Shown: in pieces, positions 1-11,838 of the stretch
How positions within the stretch are numbered: the stretch's first letter is position 1
Layout of the letters: every line of letters begins with the position of its first letter
Assembly (NCBI GenBank): GCA_964016885.1
Contig: OZ024740.1
Span: 3,726,836-3,790,835 of the forward strand
Direction: 5' to 3'
From: Eledone cirrhosa
Taxonomy: Eukaryota; Mollusca; Cephalopoda; Octopoda; Eledonidae
DNA length: 64,000 nt
The notes under the pieces: generated by a model
The model's database searches: none
What the model was told of the DNA's origin: nothing
What the model saw: the letters and a program-made list of their open reading frames with translations, nothing else
Made by a program: the position numbers and the translations under genes

Positions 1-2857
1 TAGTCTACGATTTGTAGTCTACGATTTGTAGTCTAGGATTTGTAGTCTACGATTTGTAGTCTAGAATTTGTAGTCTATGATTTGTAGTCTAGGATTTGTA
101 GTCTAGGATTTGTAGTCTAGGATTTGTAGTCTATGATTTGTAGTCTAGGATTTGTATTCTATGTTTGTTGTAGTCTAGGATTTGTAGTCTAGATTTGTTG
201 TCTATGTTTGTTGTAGTCTAGGATTTGTTGTAGTCTATGATTTGTAGTCTACGATTTGTAGTCTATGATTTGTAGTCTATGATTTGTAGTCTAGGATTTG
301 TAGGCTAGGATTTGTTGTAGTCTAGGGTTTGTAGTCTAGGATTTGTTGTAGTCTAGGATTTGTAGTCTAGGATTTGTTGTAGTCTATGATTTGTACTCTA
401 TGATTTGTAGTCTAGGATTTGTAGTCTATGATTTGTAGTCTAGGATTTGTAGTTTACGATTTGTAGTCTAGGATTTGTAGTCTAGGATTTGTAGTCTATG
501 ATTTGTAGTCTATAATTTGTTGTCTAGGATTTGTTGTAGTCTAGGATTTGTAGTCTAGGATTTGTAGTCTAGGATTTGTAGTCTAGGATTTGTAGTCTAG
601 GATTTGTTGTAGTCTAGGATTTGTAGTCTAGGATTTGTAGTCTAGGATTTGTAGTCTATGATTTGTAGTCTATGATTTGTAGTCTAGGATTTGTAGTCTA
701 GGATTTGTAGTCTAGGATTTGTAGTCTATGTTTGTTGTAGTCTAGGATTTGTAGTCTAGATTTGTTGTCTATGTTTGTTGTAGTCTAGGATTTGTTGTAG
801 TCTATGATTTGTAGTCTACGATTTGTAGTCTATGATTTGTAGTCTATGATTTGTAGTCTAGGATTTGTATTCTAGGATTTGTTGTAGTCTAGGGTTTGTA
901 GTCTAGGGTTTGTTGTAGTCTAGGATTTGTAGTCTAGGATTTGTTGTAGTCTATGATTTGTACTCTATGATTTGTAGTCTAGGATTTGTAGTCTAGGATT
1001 TGTAGTCTAGGATTTGAAGTCTACGATTTGTAGTCTAGGATTTGTAGTCTATGATTTGTAGTCTATGATTTGTAGTCTATGATTTGTAGTCTAGGATTTG
1101 TAGTCTACGATTTGTAGTCTAGGATTTGTAGTCTAGGATTTGTAGTCTACGATTTGTAGTCTAGAATTTGTAGTCTATGATTTGTAGTCTAGGATTTGTA
1201 GTCTAGGATTTGTAGTCTAGGATTTGTAGTCTAGGATTTGTAGTCTACGATTTGTAGTCTAGGATTTGTAGTCTAGGATTTGTAGTCTAGGATTTGTTGT
1301 AGTCTAGGATTTGTAGTCTAGGATTTGTAGTCTATGATTTGTAGTCTAGGATTTGTAGTCTAGGATTTGTTGTAGTCTAGGATTTGTAGTCTAGGATTTG
1401 TTGTAGTCTATGATTTGTACTCTATGATTTGTAGTCTAGGATTTGTAGTCTAGGATTTGTAGTCTAGGATTTGTAGTCTAGGATTTGTAGTCTACGATTT
1501 GTAGTCTAGGATTTGTAGTCTAGGATTTGTAGTCTATGATTTGTAGTCTATGATTTGTAGTCTAGGATTTGTAGTCTACGATTTGTAGTCTAGGATTTGT
1601 AGTCTAGGATTTGTAGTCTACGATTTGTAGTCTAGAATTTGTAGTCTATGATTTGTAGTCTATGATTTGTAGTCTAGGATTTGTAGTCTAGGATTTGTAG
1701 TCTAGGATTTGTAGTCTACGATTTGTAGTCTACGATTTGTAGTCTAGGATTTGTAGTCTAGGATTTGTTGTAGTCTAGGATTTGTAGTCTAGGATTTGTA
1801 GTCTAGGATTTGTAGTCTAGGATTTGTCGTCTAGGATTTGTTGTAGTCTAGGATTTGTAGTCTAGGATTTGTAGTCTATGATTTGTAGTCTAGGATTTGT
1901 AGTCTAGGATTTGTAGTCTATGATTTGTAGTCTAGGATTTGTAGTCTAGGATTTGTAGTCTAGGATTTGTAGTCTAGGATTTGTAGTCTAGGATTTGTAG
2001 TCTAGGATTTGTAGTCTAGGATTTGTAGTCTATGATTTGTAGTCTAGGATTTGTAGTCTAGGATTTGTAGTCTAGGATTTGTAGTCTAGGATTTGTAGTC
2101 TATGATTTGTAGTCTATGATTTGTACTCTATGATTTGTAGTCTATGATTTGTAGTCTAGGATTTGTAGTCTATGATTTGTACTCTATGATTTGTAGTCTA
2201 GGATTTGTAGTCTATGATTTGTAGTCTAGGATTTGTAGTCTATGATTTGTTGTCTATGTTTGTTGTAGTCTAGGATTTGTTGTAGTCTATGATTTGTAGT
2301 CTACGATTTGTAGTCTATGATTTGTAGTCTAGGATTTGTAGTCTAGGATTTGTAGTCTAGGATTTGTTGTAGTCTAGGGTTTGTAGTCTAGGATTTGTTG
2401 TAGTCTAGGATTTGTAGTCTAGGATTTGTTGTAGTCTATGATTTGTACTCTATGATTTGTAGTCTAGGATTTGTAGTCTATGATTTGTAGTCTAGGATTT
2501 GTAGTCTACGATTTGTAGTCTAGGATTTGTAGTCTAGGATTTGTAGTCTATGATTTGTAGTCTATGATTTGTAGTCTAGGATTTGTAGTCTACGATTTGT
2601 AGTCTACGATTTGTAGTCTAGGATTTGTAGTCTACGATTTGTAGTCTAGAATTTGTAGTCTATGATTTGTAGTCTATGATTTGTAGTCTAGGATTTGTAG
2701 TCTAGGATTTGTAGTCTAGGATTTGTAGTCTATGATTTGTAGTCTATGTTTGTTGTAGTCTAGGATTTGTTGTAGTCTATGATTTGTAGTCTACGATTTG
2801 TAGTCTATGATTTGTAGTCTAGGATTTGTAGTCTAGGATTTGTAGTCTAGGATTTGT

Positions 2858-5800
2858 ATTCTATGTTTGTTGTAGTCTAGGATTTGTAGTCTAGATTTGT
2901 TGTCTATGTTTGTTGTAGTCTAGGATTTGTTGTAGTCTATGATTTGTAGTCTACGATTTGTAGTCTATGATTTGTAGTCTAGGATTTGTAGTCTAGGATT
3001 TGTAGGCTAGGATTTGTTGTAGTCTAGGGTTTGTAGTCTAGGATTTGTTGTAGTCTAGGATTTGTAGTCTAGGATTTGTTGTAGTCTATGATTTGTACTC
3101 TATGATTTGTAGTCTAGGATTTGTAGTCTATGATTTGTAGTCTAGGATTTGTAGTTTACGATTTGTAGTCTAGGATTTGTAGTCTAGGATTTGTAGTCTA
3201 TGATTTGTAGTCTATGATTTGTAGTCTAGGATTTGTAGTCTACGATTTGTAGTCTAGGATTTGTAGTCTAGGATTTGTAGTCTACGATTTGTAGTCTAGA
3301 ATTTGTAGTCTATGATTTGTAGTCTATGATTTGTAGTCTAGGATTTGTAGTCTAGGATTTGTAGTCTAGGATTTGTAGTCTAGGATTTGTAGTCTAGGAT
3401 TTGTAGTCTAGGATTTGTAGTCTAGGAATTGTTGTAGTCTAGGATTTGTAGTCTAGGATTTGTAGTCTAGGATTTGTAGTCTAGGATTTGTAGTCTAGGA
3501 TTTGTTGTAGTCTAGGATTTGTAGTCTAGGATTTGTAGTCTAGGAATTGTAGTCTATGATTTGTAGTCTATGATTTGTAGTCTAGGATTTGTAGTCTAGG
3601 ATTTGTAGTCTAGGATTTGTAGTCTATGTTTGTTGTAGTCTAGGATTTGTAGTCTAGATTTGTTGTCTATGTTTGTTGTAGTCTAGGATTTGTTGTAGTC
3701 TATGATTTGTAGTCTACGATTTGTAGTCTATGATTTGTAGTCTATGATTTGTAGTCTAGGATTTGTATTCTAGGATTTGTTGTAGTCTAGGGTTTGTAGT
3801 CTAGGGTTTGTTGTAGTCTAGGATTTGTAGTCTAGGATTTGTTGTAGTCTATGATTTGTACTCTATGATTTGTAGTCTAGGATTTGTAGTCTAGGATTTG
3901 TAGTCTAGGATTTGTAGTCTACGATTTGTAGTCTAGGATTTGTAGTCTATGATTTGTAGTCTATGATTTGTAGTCTATGATTTGTAGTCTAGGATTTGTA
4001 GTCTACGATTTGTAGTCTAGGATTTGTAGTCTAGGATTTGTAGTCTACGATTTGTAGTCTAGAATTTGTAGTCTATGATTTGTAGTCTAGGATTTGTAGT
4101 CTAGGATTTGTAGTCTAGGATTTGTAGTCTAGGATTTGTAGTCTACGATTTGTAGTCTAGGATTTGTAGTCTAGGATTTGTAGTCTAGTATTTGTTGTAG
4201 TCTAGGATTTGTAGTCTAGGATTTGTAGTCTATGATTTGTAGTCTAGGATTTGTATTCTAGGATTTGTTGTAGTCTAGGGTTTGTAGTCTAGGGTTTGTT
4301 GTAGTCTAGGATTTGTAGTCTAGGATTTGTTGTAGTCTATGATTTGTACTCTATGATTTGTAGTCTAGGATTTGTAGTCTAGGATTTGTAGTCTAGGATT
4401 TGTAGTCTACGATTTGTAGTCTAGGATTTGTAGTCTATGATTTGTAGTCTATGATTTGTAGTTTATGATTTGTAGTCTAGTATTTGTAGTCTACGATTTG
4501 TAGTCTAGGATTTGTAGTCTAGGATTTGTAGTCTACGATTTGTAGTCTAGAATTTGTAGTCTATGATTTGTAGTCTAGGATTTGTAGTCTAGGATTTGTA
4601 GTCTAGGATTTGTAGTCTAGGATTTGTAGTCTACGATTTGTAGTCTAGGATTTGTAGTCTAGGATTTGTAGTCTAGGATTTGTTGTAGTCTAGGATTTGT
4701 AGTCTAGGATTTGTAGTCTATGATTTGTAGTCTAGGATTTGTAGTCTAGGATTTGTTGTAGTCTAGGATTTGTAGTCTAGGATTTGTTGTAGTCTATGAT
4801 TTGTACTCTATGATTTGTAGTCTAGGATTTGTAGTCTAGGATTTGTAGTCTAGGATTTGTAGTCTAGGATTTGTAGTCTACGATTTGTAGTCTAGGATTT
4901 GTAGTCTAGGATTTGTAGTCTATGATTTGTAGTCTATGATTTGTAGTCTAGGATTTGTAGTCTACGATTTGTAGTCTAGGATTTGTAGTCTAGGATTTGT
5001 AGTCTACGATTTGTAGTCTAGAATTTGTAGTCTATGATTTGTAGTCTATGATTTGTAGTCTAGGATTTGTAGTCTAGGATTTGTAGTCTAGGATTTGTAG
5101 TCTACGATTTGTAGTCTACGATTTGTAGTCTAGGATTTGTAGTCTAGGATTTGTTGTAGTCTAGGATTTGTAGTCTAGGATTTGTAGTCTAGGATTTGTA
5201 GTCTAGGATTTGTCGTCTAGGATTTGTTGTAGTCTAGGATTTGTAGTCTAGGATTTGTAGTCTATGATTTGTAGTCTAGGATTTGTAGTCTAGGATTTGT
5301 AGTCTAGGATTTGTAGTCTAGGATTTGTAGTCTAGGATTTGTAGTCTAGGATTTGTAGTCTAGGATTTGTAGTCTAGGATTTGTAGTCTAGGATTTGTAG
5401 TCTAGGATTTGTAGTCTATGATTTGTAGTCTAGGATTTGTAGTCTAGGATTTGTTGTCTATGTTTGTTGTAGTCTAGGATTTGTTGTAGTCTATGATTTG
5501 TAGTCTACGATTTGTAGTCTAGGATTTGTAGTCTAGGATTTGTAGTCTAGGATTTGTAGTCTAGGATTTGTTGTAGTCTAGGGTTTGTAGTCTAGGATTT
5601 GTTGTAGTCCAGGATTTGTAGTCTAGGATTTGTTGTAGTCTATGATTTGTACTCTATGATTTGTAGTCTAGGATTTGTAGTCTATGATTCGTAGTCTAGG
5701 ATTTGTAGTCTACGATTTGTAGTCTAGGATTTGTAGTCTAGGATTTGTAGTCTATGATTTGTAGTCTATGATTTGTAGTCTAGGATTTGTAGTCTACGAT

Positions 5801-7745
5801 TTGTAGTCTAGGATTTGTAGTCTACGATTTGTAGTCTAGAATTTGTAGTCTATGATTTGTAGTCTAGGATTTGTATTCTATGTTTGTTGTAGTCTAGGAT
5901 TTGTAGTCTAGATTTGTTGTCTATGTTTGTTGTAGTCTAGGATTTGTTGTAGTCTATGATTTGTAGTCTACGATTTGTAGTCTATGATTTGTAGTCTAGG
6001 ATTTGTAGTCTAGGATTTGTAGGCTAGGATTTGTTGTAGTCTAGGGTTTGTAGTCTAGGATTTGTTGTAGTCTAGGATTTGTAGTCTAGGATTTGTTGTA
6101 GTCTATGATTTGTACTCTATGATTTGTAGTCTAGGATTTGTAGTCTATGATTTGTAGTCTAGGATTTGTAGTTTACGATTTGTAGTCTAGGATTTGTAGT
6201 CTAGGATTTGTAGTCTATGATTTGTAGTCTATGATTTGTAGTCTAGGATTTGTAGTCTACGATTTGTAGTCTAGGATTTGTAGTCTAGGATTTGTAGTCT
6301 ACGATTTGTAGTCTAGAATTTGTAGTCTATGATTTGTAGTCTATGATTTGTAGTCTAGGATTTGTAGTCTAGGATTTGTAGTCTAGGATTTGTAGTCTAG
6401 GATTTGTAGTCTAGGATTTGTAGTCTAGGATTTGTAGTCTAGGAATTGTTGTAGTCTAGGATTTGTAGTCTAGGATTTGTAGTCTAGGATTTGTAGTCTA
6501 GGATTTGTAGTCTAGGATTTGTTGTAGTCTAGGATTTGTAGTCTAGGATTTGTAGTCTAGGATTTGTAGTCTATGATTTGTAGTCTATGATTTGTAGTCT
6601 AGGATTTGTAGTCTAGGATTTGTAGTCTAGGATTTGTAGTCTATGTTTGTTGTAGTCTAGGATTTGTAGTCTAGATTTGTTGTCTATGTTTGTTGTAGTC
6701 TAGGATTTGTTGTAGTCTATGATTTGTAGTCTACGATTTGTAGTCTATGATTTGTAGTCTATGATTTGTAGTCTAGGATTTGTATTCTAGGATTTGTTGT
6801 AGTCTAGGGTTTGTAGTCTAGGGTTTGTTGTAGTCTAGGATTTGTAGTCTAGGATTTGTTGTAGTCTATGATTTGTACTCTATGATTTGTAGTCTAGGAT
6901 GTGTAGTCTAGGATTTGTAGTCTAGGATTTGTAGTCTACGATTTGTAGTCTAGGATTTGTAGTCTATGATTTGTAGTCTATGATTTGTAGTCTATGATTT
7001 GTAGTCTAGGATTTGTAGTCTACGATTTGTAGTCTAGGATTTGTAGTCTAGGATTTGTAGTCTACGATTTGTAGTCTAGAATTTGTAGTCTATGATTTGT
7101 AGTCTAGGATTTGTAGTCTAGGATTTGTAGTCTAGGATTTGTAGTCTAGGATTTGTAGTCTACGATTTGTAGTCTAGGATTTGTAGTCTAGGATTTGTAG
7201 TCTAGTATTTGTTGTAGTCTAGGATTTGTAGTCTAGGATTTGTAGTCTATGATTTGTGGTCTAGGATTTGTAGTCTAGGATTTGTTGTAGTCTAGGATTT
7301 GTAGTCTAGGATTTGTTGTAGTCTATGATTTGTACTCTATGATTTGTTGTCTAGGATTTGTAGTCTAGGATTTGTAGTCTAGGATTTGTAGTCTAGGATT
7401 TGTAGTCTACGATTTGTAGTCTAGGATTTGTAGTCTAGGATTTGTAGTCTATGATTTGTAGTCTATGATTTGTAGTCTAGGATTTGTAGTCTACGATTTG
7501 TAGTCTAGGATTTGTAGTCTAGGATTTGTAGTCTACGATTTGTAGTCTAGAATTTGTAGTCTATGATTTGTAGTCTATGATTTGTAGTCTAGGATTTGTA
7601 GTCTAGGATTTGTAGTCTAGGATTTGTAGTCTACGATTTGTAGTCTACGATTTGTAGTCTAGGATTTGTAGTCTAGGATTTGTTGTAGTCTAGGATTTGT
7701 AGTCTAGGATTTGTAGTCTAGGATTTGTAGTCTAGGATTTGTCGT
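2858..7745. repeat. Higher-order block with 3,017-bp period in the 14-bp array
   Basis: Rare monomer variants recur at a constant offset of 3,017 bp: the ATTCTATG variant at 2,858 and 5,875, AGTTTACG at 3,153 and 6,170, AGGAATTG at 3,424 and 6,441, ATTCTAGG at 3,767 and 6,784, and AGTATTTG at 4,187 and 7,204. A related but looser offset of 2,702 bp links 156 with 2,858 and 451 with 3,153. The right end is taken from the GTCGTC variant at 5,212 and 7,741, whose offset (2,529) equals 3,017 minus the 488-bp internal duplication listed separately. Many monomers were therefore copied together as one block. Confidence 0.85.
3767..4742. repeat. 488-bp tandem duplication inside the 14-bp array
   Basis: Two adjacent stretches of 488 bp match in variant order: ATTCTAGG at 3,767 and 4,255, and AGAATTTG at 4,061 and 4,549. 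The equivalent stretch in the next higher-order copy (from 6,784) is present once only, so the duplication arose after, or was lost from, one of the two 3,017-bp blocks. Edges are accurate to about one monomer. Confidence 0.8.
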
Positions 7746-8870
7746 CTAGGATTTGTTGTAGTCTAGGATTTGTAGTCTAGGATTTGTAGTCTATGATTTG
7801 TAGTCTAGGATTTGTAGTCTAGGATTTGTTGTAGTCTAGGATTTGTAGTCTAGGATTTGTAGTCTAGGATTTGTAGTCTAGGATTTGTAGTCTAGGATTT
7901 GTAGTCTAGGATTTGTAGTCTAGGATTTGTAGTCTATGATTTGTAGTCTAGGATTTGTAGTCTAGGATTTGTAGTCTAGGATTTGTAGTCTAGGATTTGT
8001 AGTCTATGATTTGTAGTCTATGATTTGTACTCTATGATTTGTAGTCTATGATTTGTAGTCTAGGATTTGTAGTCTATGATTTGTACTCTATGATTTGTAG
8101 TCTAGGATTTGTAGTCTATGATTTGTAGTCTAGGATTTGTAGTCTATGATTTGTAGTCTAGGATTTGTAGTCTACGATTTGTAGTCTAGGATTTGTAGTC
8201 TACGATTTGTAGTCTACGATTTGTAGTTTAGGATTTGTAGTCTATGATTTGTAGTCTAGGATTTGTTGAAGTCTATGATTTGTAGTCTAGGATTTGTTGT
8301 AGTCTATGATTTGTAGTCTAGGATTTGTAGTCTAGGATTTGTAGTCTAGGATTTGTAGTCTAGGATTTGTAGTCTAGGATTTGTAGTCTAGGATTTGTTG
8401 TAGTCTAGGATTTGTAGTCTAGGATTTGTTGTACTCTAGGATTTGTAGTCTATGATTTGTAGTCTAGGATTTGTTGTAGTCTAGGATTTGTAGTCTAGGA
8501 TTTGTAGTCTATGATTTGTAGTCTATGATTTGTAGTCTAGGATTTGTAGTCTAGGATTTGTAGTCTAGGATTTGTAGTGTATGATTTGTAGTCTATGATT
8601 TGTACTCTATGATTTGTAGTCTATGATTTTTAGTCTAGGATTTGTAGTCTATTATTTGTACTCTATGATTTGTAGTCTAGGATTTGTAGTCTATGATTTG
8701 TAGTCTAGGATTTGTAGTCTACGATTTGTAGTCTAGGATTTGTAGTCTACGATTTGTAGTCTACGATTTGTAGTCTAGGATATGTAGTCTATGATTTGTA
8801 GTCTAGGATTTGTTGAAGTCTATGATTTGTAGTCAAGGATTTGTTGTAGTCTATGATTTGTAGTCTATGA

Positions 8871-10690
8871 TTTGTAGTCTAGGATTTGTAGTCTAGGATT
8901 TGTAGTCTATGATTTGTAGTCTAGGATTTGTTGTAGTCTAGGATTTGTAGTCTAGGATTTGTTGTACTCTAGGATTTGTAGTCTAGGATTTGTAGTCTAG
9001 GATTTGTTGTAGTCTAGGATTTGTAGTCTAGGATTTGTAGTCTATGATTTGTAGTCTAGGATTTGTAGTCTAGGATTTGTTGTAGTCTAGGATTTGTAGT
9101 CTAGGATTTGTAGTCTATGATTTGTAGTCTAGGTTTGTTGTAGTCTAGGATTTGTAGTCTAGGATTTGTTGTAGTCTAGGATTGGTAGTCTCGGATTTGT
9201 AGTCTAGGTTGTTGTAGTCTAGGATTTGTAGTCTCTGATTTGTAGTCTAGGATTTCTTGTAGTCTAGCATTTGTAGTCTAGGATTTGATGTAGTCTAGGA
9301 TTTGTAGTCTACGCTTGTTGTTGTCTAGGATTTGTAGTCTAGGATTTGTTGTAGTCTAGGATTGGTAGTCTAGGATTTGTAGTCTAGGTTGTTGTAGTCT
9401 AGGATTTGTAGTCTAGGATTTGTAGTCTAGGTTTGTTGTAGTCTAGGATTTGTAGTCTAGGATTTGTTGTAGTCTAGGATTGGTAGTCTCGGATTTGTAG
9501 TCTAGGTTGTTGTAGTCTAGGATTTGTAGTCTAGGCTTTGTAGTCTAGGATTTGTTGTCTAGGATTTGTTGTAGTCTAGGATTTGTAGTCTAGGCTTTGT
9601 AGTCTAGGATTTGTAGTCTAGGATTTGTTGTAGTCTAGGATTTGTTGTGGTCTAGGATTTGTAGTCTATGTTTCTCGTAGTCTAGGATTTGCAGTCTAGG
9701 ATTTGTTGTAGTCAGGGATGTGTAGTCTAGGTTTGTTGTAGTCTAGGATTTGAAAAATCTAGGTTTGTTGTAATTTAGGATTTGTAGTCTAGGATTTGTA
9801 GTCTAGGATTTGTAGTCTATGATTTGTAGTCTAGGATTTGTTGTAGTCTAGGATTTGTAGTCTAGGATTTGTTGTACTCTAGGATTTGTAGTCTAGGATT
9901 TGTAGTCTAGGATTTGTTGTAGTCTAGGATTTGTAGTCTAGGATTTGTAGTCTATGATTTGTAGTCTAGGATTTGTAGTCTAGGATTTGTTGTAGTCTAG
10001 GATTTGTAGTCTAGGATTTGTAGTCTATGATTTGTAGTCTAGGTTTGTTGTAGTCTAGGATTTGTAGTCTAGGATTTGTTGTAGTCTAGGATTGGTAGTC
10101 TCGGATTTGTAGTCTAGGTTGTTGTAGTCTAGGATTTGTAGTCTCTGATTTGTAGTCTAGGATTTCTTGTAGTCTAGCATTTGTAGTCTAGGATTTGATG
10201 TAGTCTAGGATTTGTAGTCTACGCTTGTTGTTGTCTAGGATTTGTAGTCTAGGATTTGTTGTAGTCTAGGATTGGTAGTCTAGGATTTGTAGTCTAGGTT
10301 GTTGTAGTCTAGGATTTGTAGTCTAGGATTTGTAGTCTAGGTTTGTTGTAGTCTAGGATTTGTAGTCTAGGATTTGTTGTAGTCTAGGATTGGTAGTCTC
10401 GGATTTGTAGTCTAGGTTGTTGTAGTCTAGGATTTGTAGTCTAGGCTTTGTAGTCTAGGATTTGTTGTCTAGGATTTGTTGTAGTCTAGGATTTGTAGTC
10501 TAGGCTTTGTAGTCTAGGATTTGTAGTCTAGGATTTGTTGTAGTCTAGGATTTGTTGTGGTCTAGGATTTGTAGTCTATGTTTCTCGTAGTCTAGGATTT
10601 GCAGTCTAGGATTTGTTGTAGTCAGGGATGTGTAGTCTAGGTTTGTTGTAGTCTAGGATTTGAAAAATCTAGGTTTGTTGTAATTTAGGA
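8871..10690. repeat. 910-bp tandem duplication near the right edge of the array
   Basis: 8,871-9,780 and 9,781-10,690 carry the same ordered string of unusual monomers: GTTGTACTCTAGG, GGATTGGTAGTCTCGG, TACGCTTGTTGTTG, TTTCTCGTAG, GTCAGGGATGTG at 9,711 and 10,621, and GAAAAATCTAGG near 9,752 and 10,662. The corresponding region of the second large copy (about 15,350-16,260) holds this string once. The unit is made of the more diverged edge monomers, which makes the match easy to read. Confidence 0.88.
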
Positions 10691-11244
10691 TTTGTAGTCT
10701 AGGATTTGTAGTCTAGGATTTGTAGCCTAGGATTTGTAGTCGAGGATTTGTTGTAGTCTAGGATTGGTAGTCTAGGATTTGTAGTCTAGGATTTGTAGTC
10801 TAGGATTTGTTGTACTCTAGGATTTGATGTAGTCTAGGATTTGTAGTCTAGGTTTGTTGTAGTCTAGGTTTGTTATAGTCTAGGATTTGTAGTCTATGAT
10901 TTGTAGTCTAGAATATGTAGTCTTGGATTTGTTGTAGTCTAGGATTTGATGTAGTCTAGGATTTGTAGTCTAGGATTTGTAGTCTATCTTTGTTGTAGTC
11001 TAGCATTTGTAGTCTAGGATTTGTAGTCTATGATTTGTAGTCTAGGATATGTAGTCTTGGATTTGTTGTAGTCTAGGATTTGATGTAGTCTAGGATTTGT
11101 AGTCTAGGATTTGTAGTCTATCTTTGTTGTAGTCTAGCATTTGTAGTGTAGGATTTGTAGTCTAGGATTTGTAGTCTAGGATTTGTAGTAGTGTAGCATT
11201 TGTAGTAAGTTGAAAGGTTCTGTTGGAATGTTGTTGATGTTTAG

Positions 11245-11400
11245 CGGTCAGAAGAACCTGAGGAATGGAGTATAAAGGAAGTAAGATCTTGTAGACAATA
11301 TAGCGATCAAATATTTATTGAGTTTATGTCAAAGTTAGTAATGAATGCTCATGATACTACATCTATTGGGAGCTCCAGAACAAGAAAACAAGAAATTTAA
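11245..11400 (+). other. Possible remnant of coding sequence (51 open codons), copy 1
   Basis: After a TAG at 11,242 the frame is open to TAA at 11,398-11,400. It begins RSEEPEEWSIKEVRSC and ends SSRTRKQEI, with an internal ATG at 11,326. The same frame is also open for 11 codons before the TAG. Composition is mixed and soluble-looking, unlike the low-complexity frames elsewhere in the window, which is the only reason to mention it. It has no recognisable domain, no clear start and no continuation, and an open stretch of this length is common by chance. It could be a decayed exon or transposon fragment, or nothing. Confidence 0.15.
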
Positions 11401-11529
11401 GAAGAATCTGATGAAACAAAGCGCGGCTGAGGGGAATAAGCAAACAATTAAAAATGATAAAACTGTAATAATATGGCAGCGATGTATTTGTTTTGCAAGC
11501 TTGTTGATATGATCAAAGATAGAATATAA

Positions 11530-11715
11530 TAACCCATCACCCCCACCCATCCTTCTGTGACCCCAGAGCCTATCACCTGTCCCCTTACCCTCCCATTCTT
11601 CTGTGACCCCAGAGTCCATCACCCCGCCCCCCTTCCCCTCCAATTCTTCTGTGACCCCAGAGCCCATCACCCATCCTCTTCCCCTCCCATTCTTCTGTGA
11701 CCCCAGAGTCCTTAC
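11530..11715. repeat. 46-48 bp minisatellite, four copies, in island copy 1
   Basis: The motif TTCTGTGACCCCAGAG starts at 11,553, 11,599, 11,647 and 11,693, giving periods of 46, 48 and 46 bp. Between motifs lie C-rich linkers such as CCCTCCCATTC and CCATCACCC. The plus strand is strongly C-rich and the minus strand G-rich, the opposite skew to the 14-bp array around it. Several CCCC runs per unit make G-quadruplex (minus strand) or i-motif (plus strand) structures conceivable. The array accounts for the repetitive N-terminal half of the minus-strand 130-aa frame. Confidence 0.9.
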
Positions 11716-11838
11716 CCTTCCCTTCATTATCTGTTTTTAAATATCTGTAGTTTTGTTATTATTTGATTTGAAATAGATTTGTTTATGATTTTTAATTTTT
11801 TTTAAAAAATAAAATGTTTATATGTTTAAAAATATATG

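Larger units (their letters stand above)
1..11208. repeat. 14-bp satellite array, left segment (14/17-bp units)
   Basis: Head-to-tail array of TAGTCTAGGATTTG (14 bp), mixed with a 17-bp form that carries an extra TTG (GGATTTGTTGTAGTCTA). At about 14.5 bp per unit this segment holds roughly 750-800 units; it is already in the array at base 1, so the left end is not seen. The commonest variation is at the dinucleotide after TCTA: GG, TG, CG or AG. Other recurrent variants are TACTCTATG, TATTCTATG, GTCGTCTAGG and GGGTTTG. The plus strand is rich in T and G and poor in C. The unit length is not a multiple of 3 and carries TAG, so no long frame survives. From about 9,120 to 11,208 the units are more heterogeneous (GGATTGGTAG, TCTCGG, AGGTTGTTG), as is usual for the edge of a satellite. 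No function is implied. Confidence 0.97.
11209..11838. repeat. Non-satellite island, copy 1
   Basis: This 630-bp stretch does not contain the 14-bp unit. It has a G/T-rich lead-in, an AT-rich middle, a four-copy C-rich minisatellite (listed separately) and a very A/T-rich end with an AATAAA at 11,809-11,814. A TATAAA lies at 11,271-11,276. A 130-aa minus-strand frame (11,335-11,727) starts inside the minisatellite, and its N-terminal half is simply translated repeat (recurring GVTEE.EGKG). Its C-terminal half is hydrophobic but resembles translated AT-rich DNA, so I do not call a gene. The plus strand has a 51-codon open stretch (listed separately). I do not recognise the sequence as a known element. 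Confidence 0.85.

Noticed and set aside
11335..11727. 130-aa minus-strand open frame, repeated identically at 16,920-17,312
   Set aside because: Its first half is the 46-48 bp minisatellite in translation and its second half is AT-rich DNA with a hydrophobic bias. Identity between copies follows from the recent duplication, not from selection.
11271..11814. TATAAA and AATAAA in the island as promoter and polyadenylation signal of a gene
   Set aside because: Both are frequent by chance in AT-rich DNA and nothing coding or structured lies between them apart from the minisatellite.
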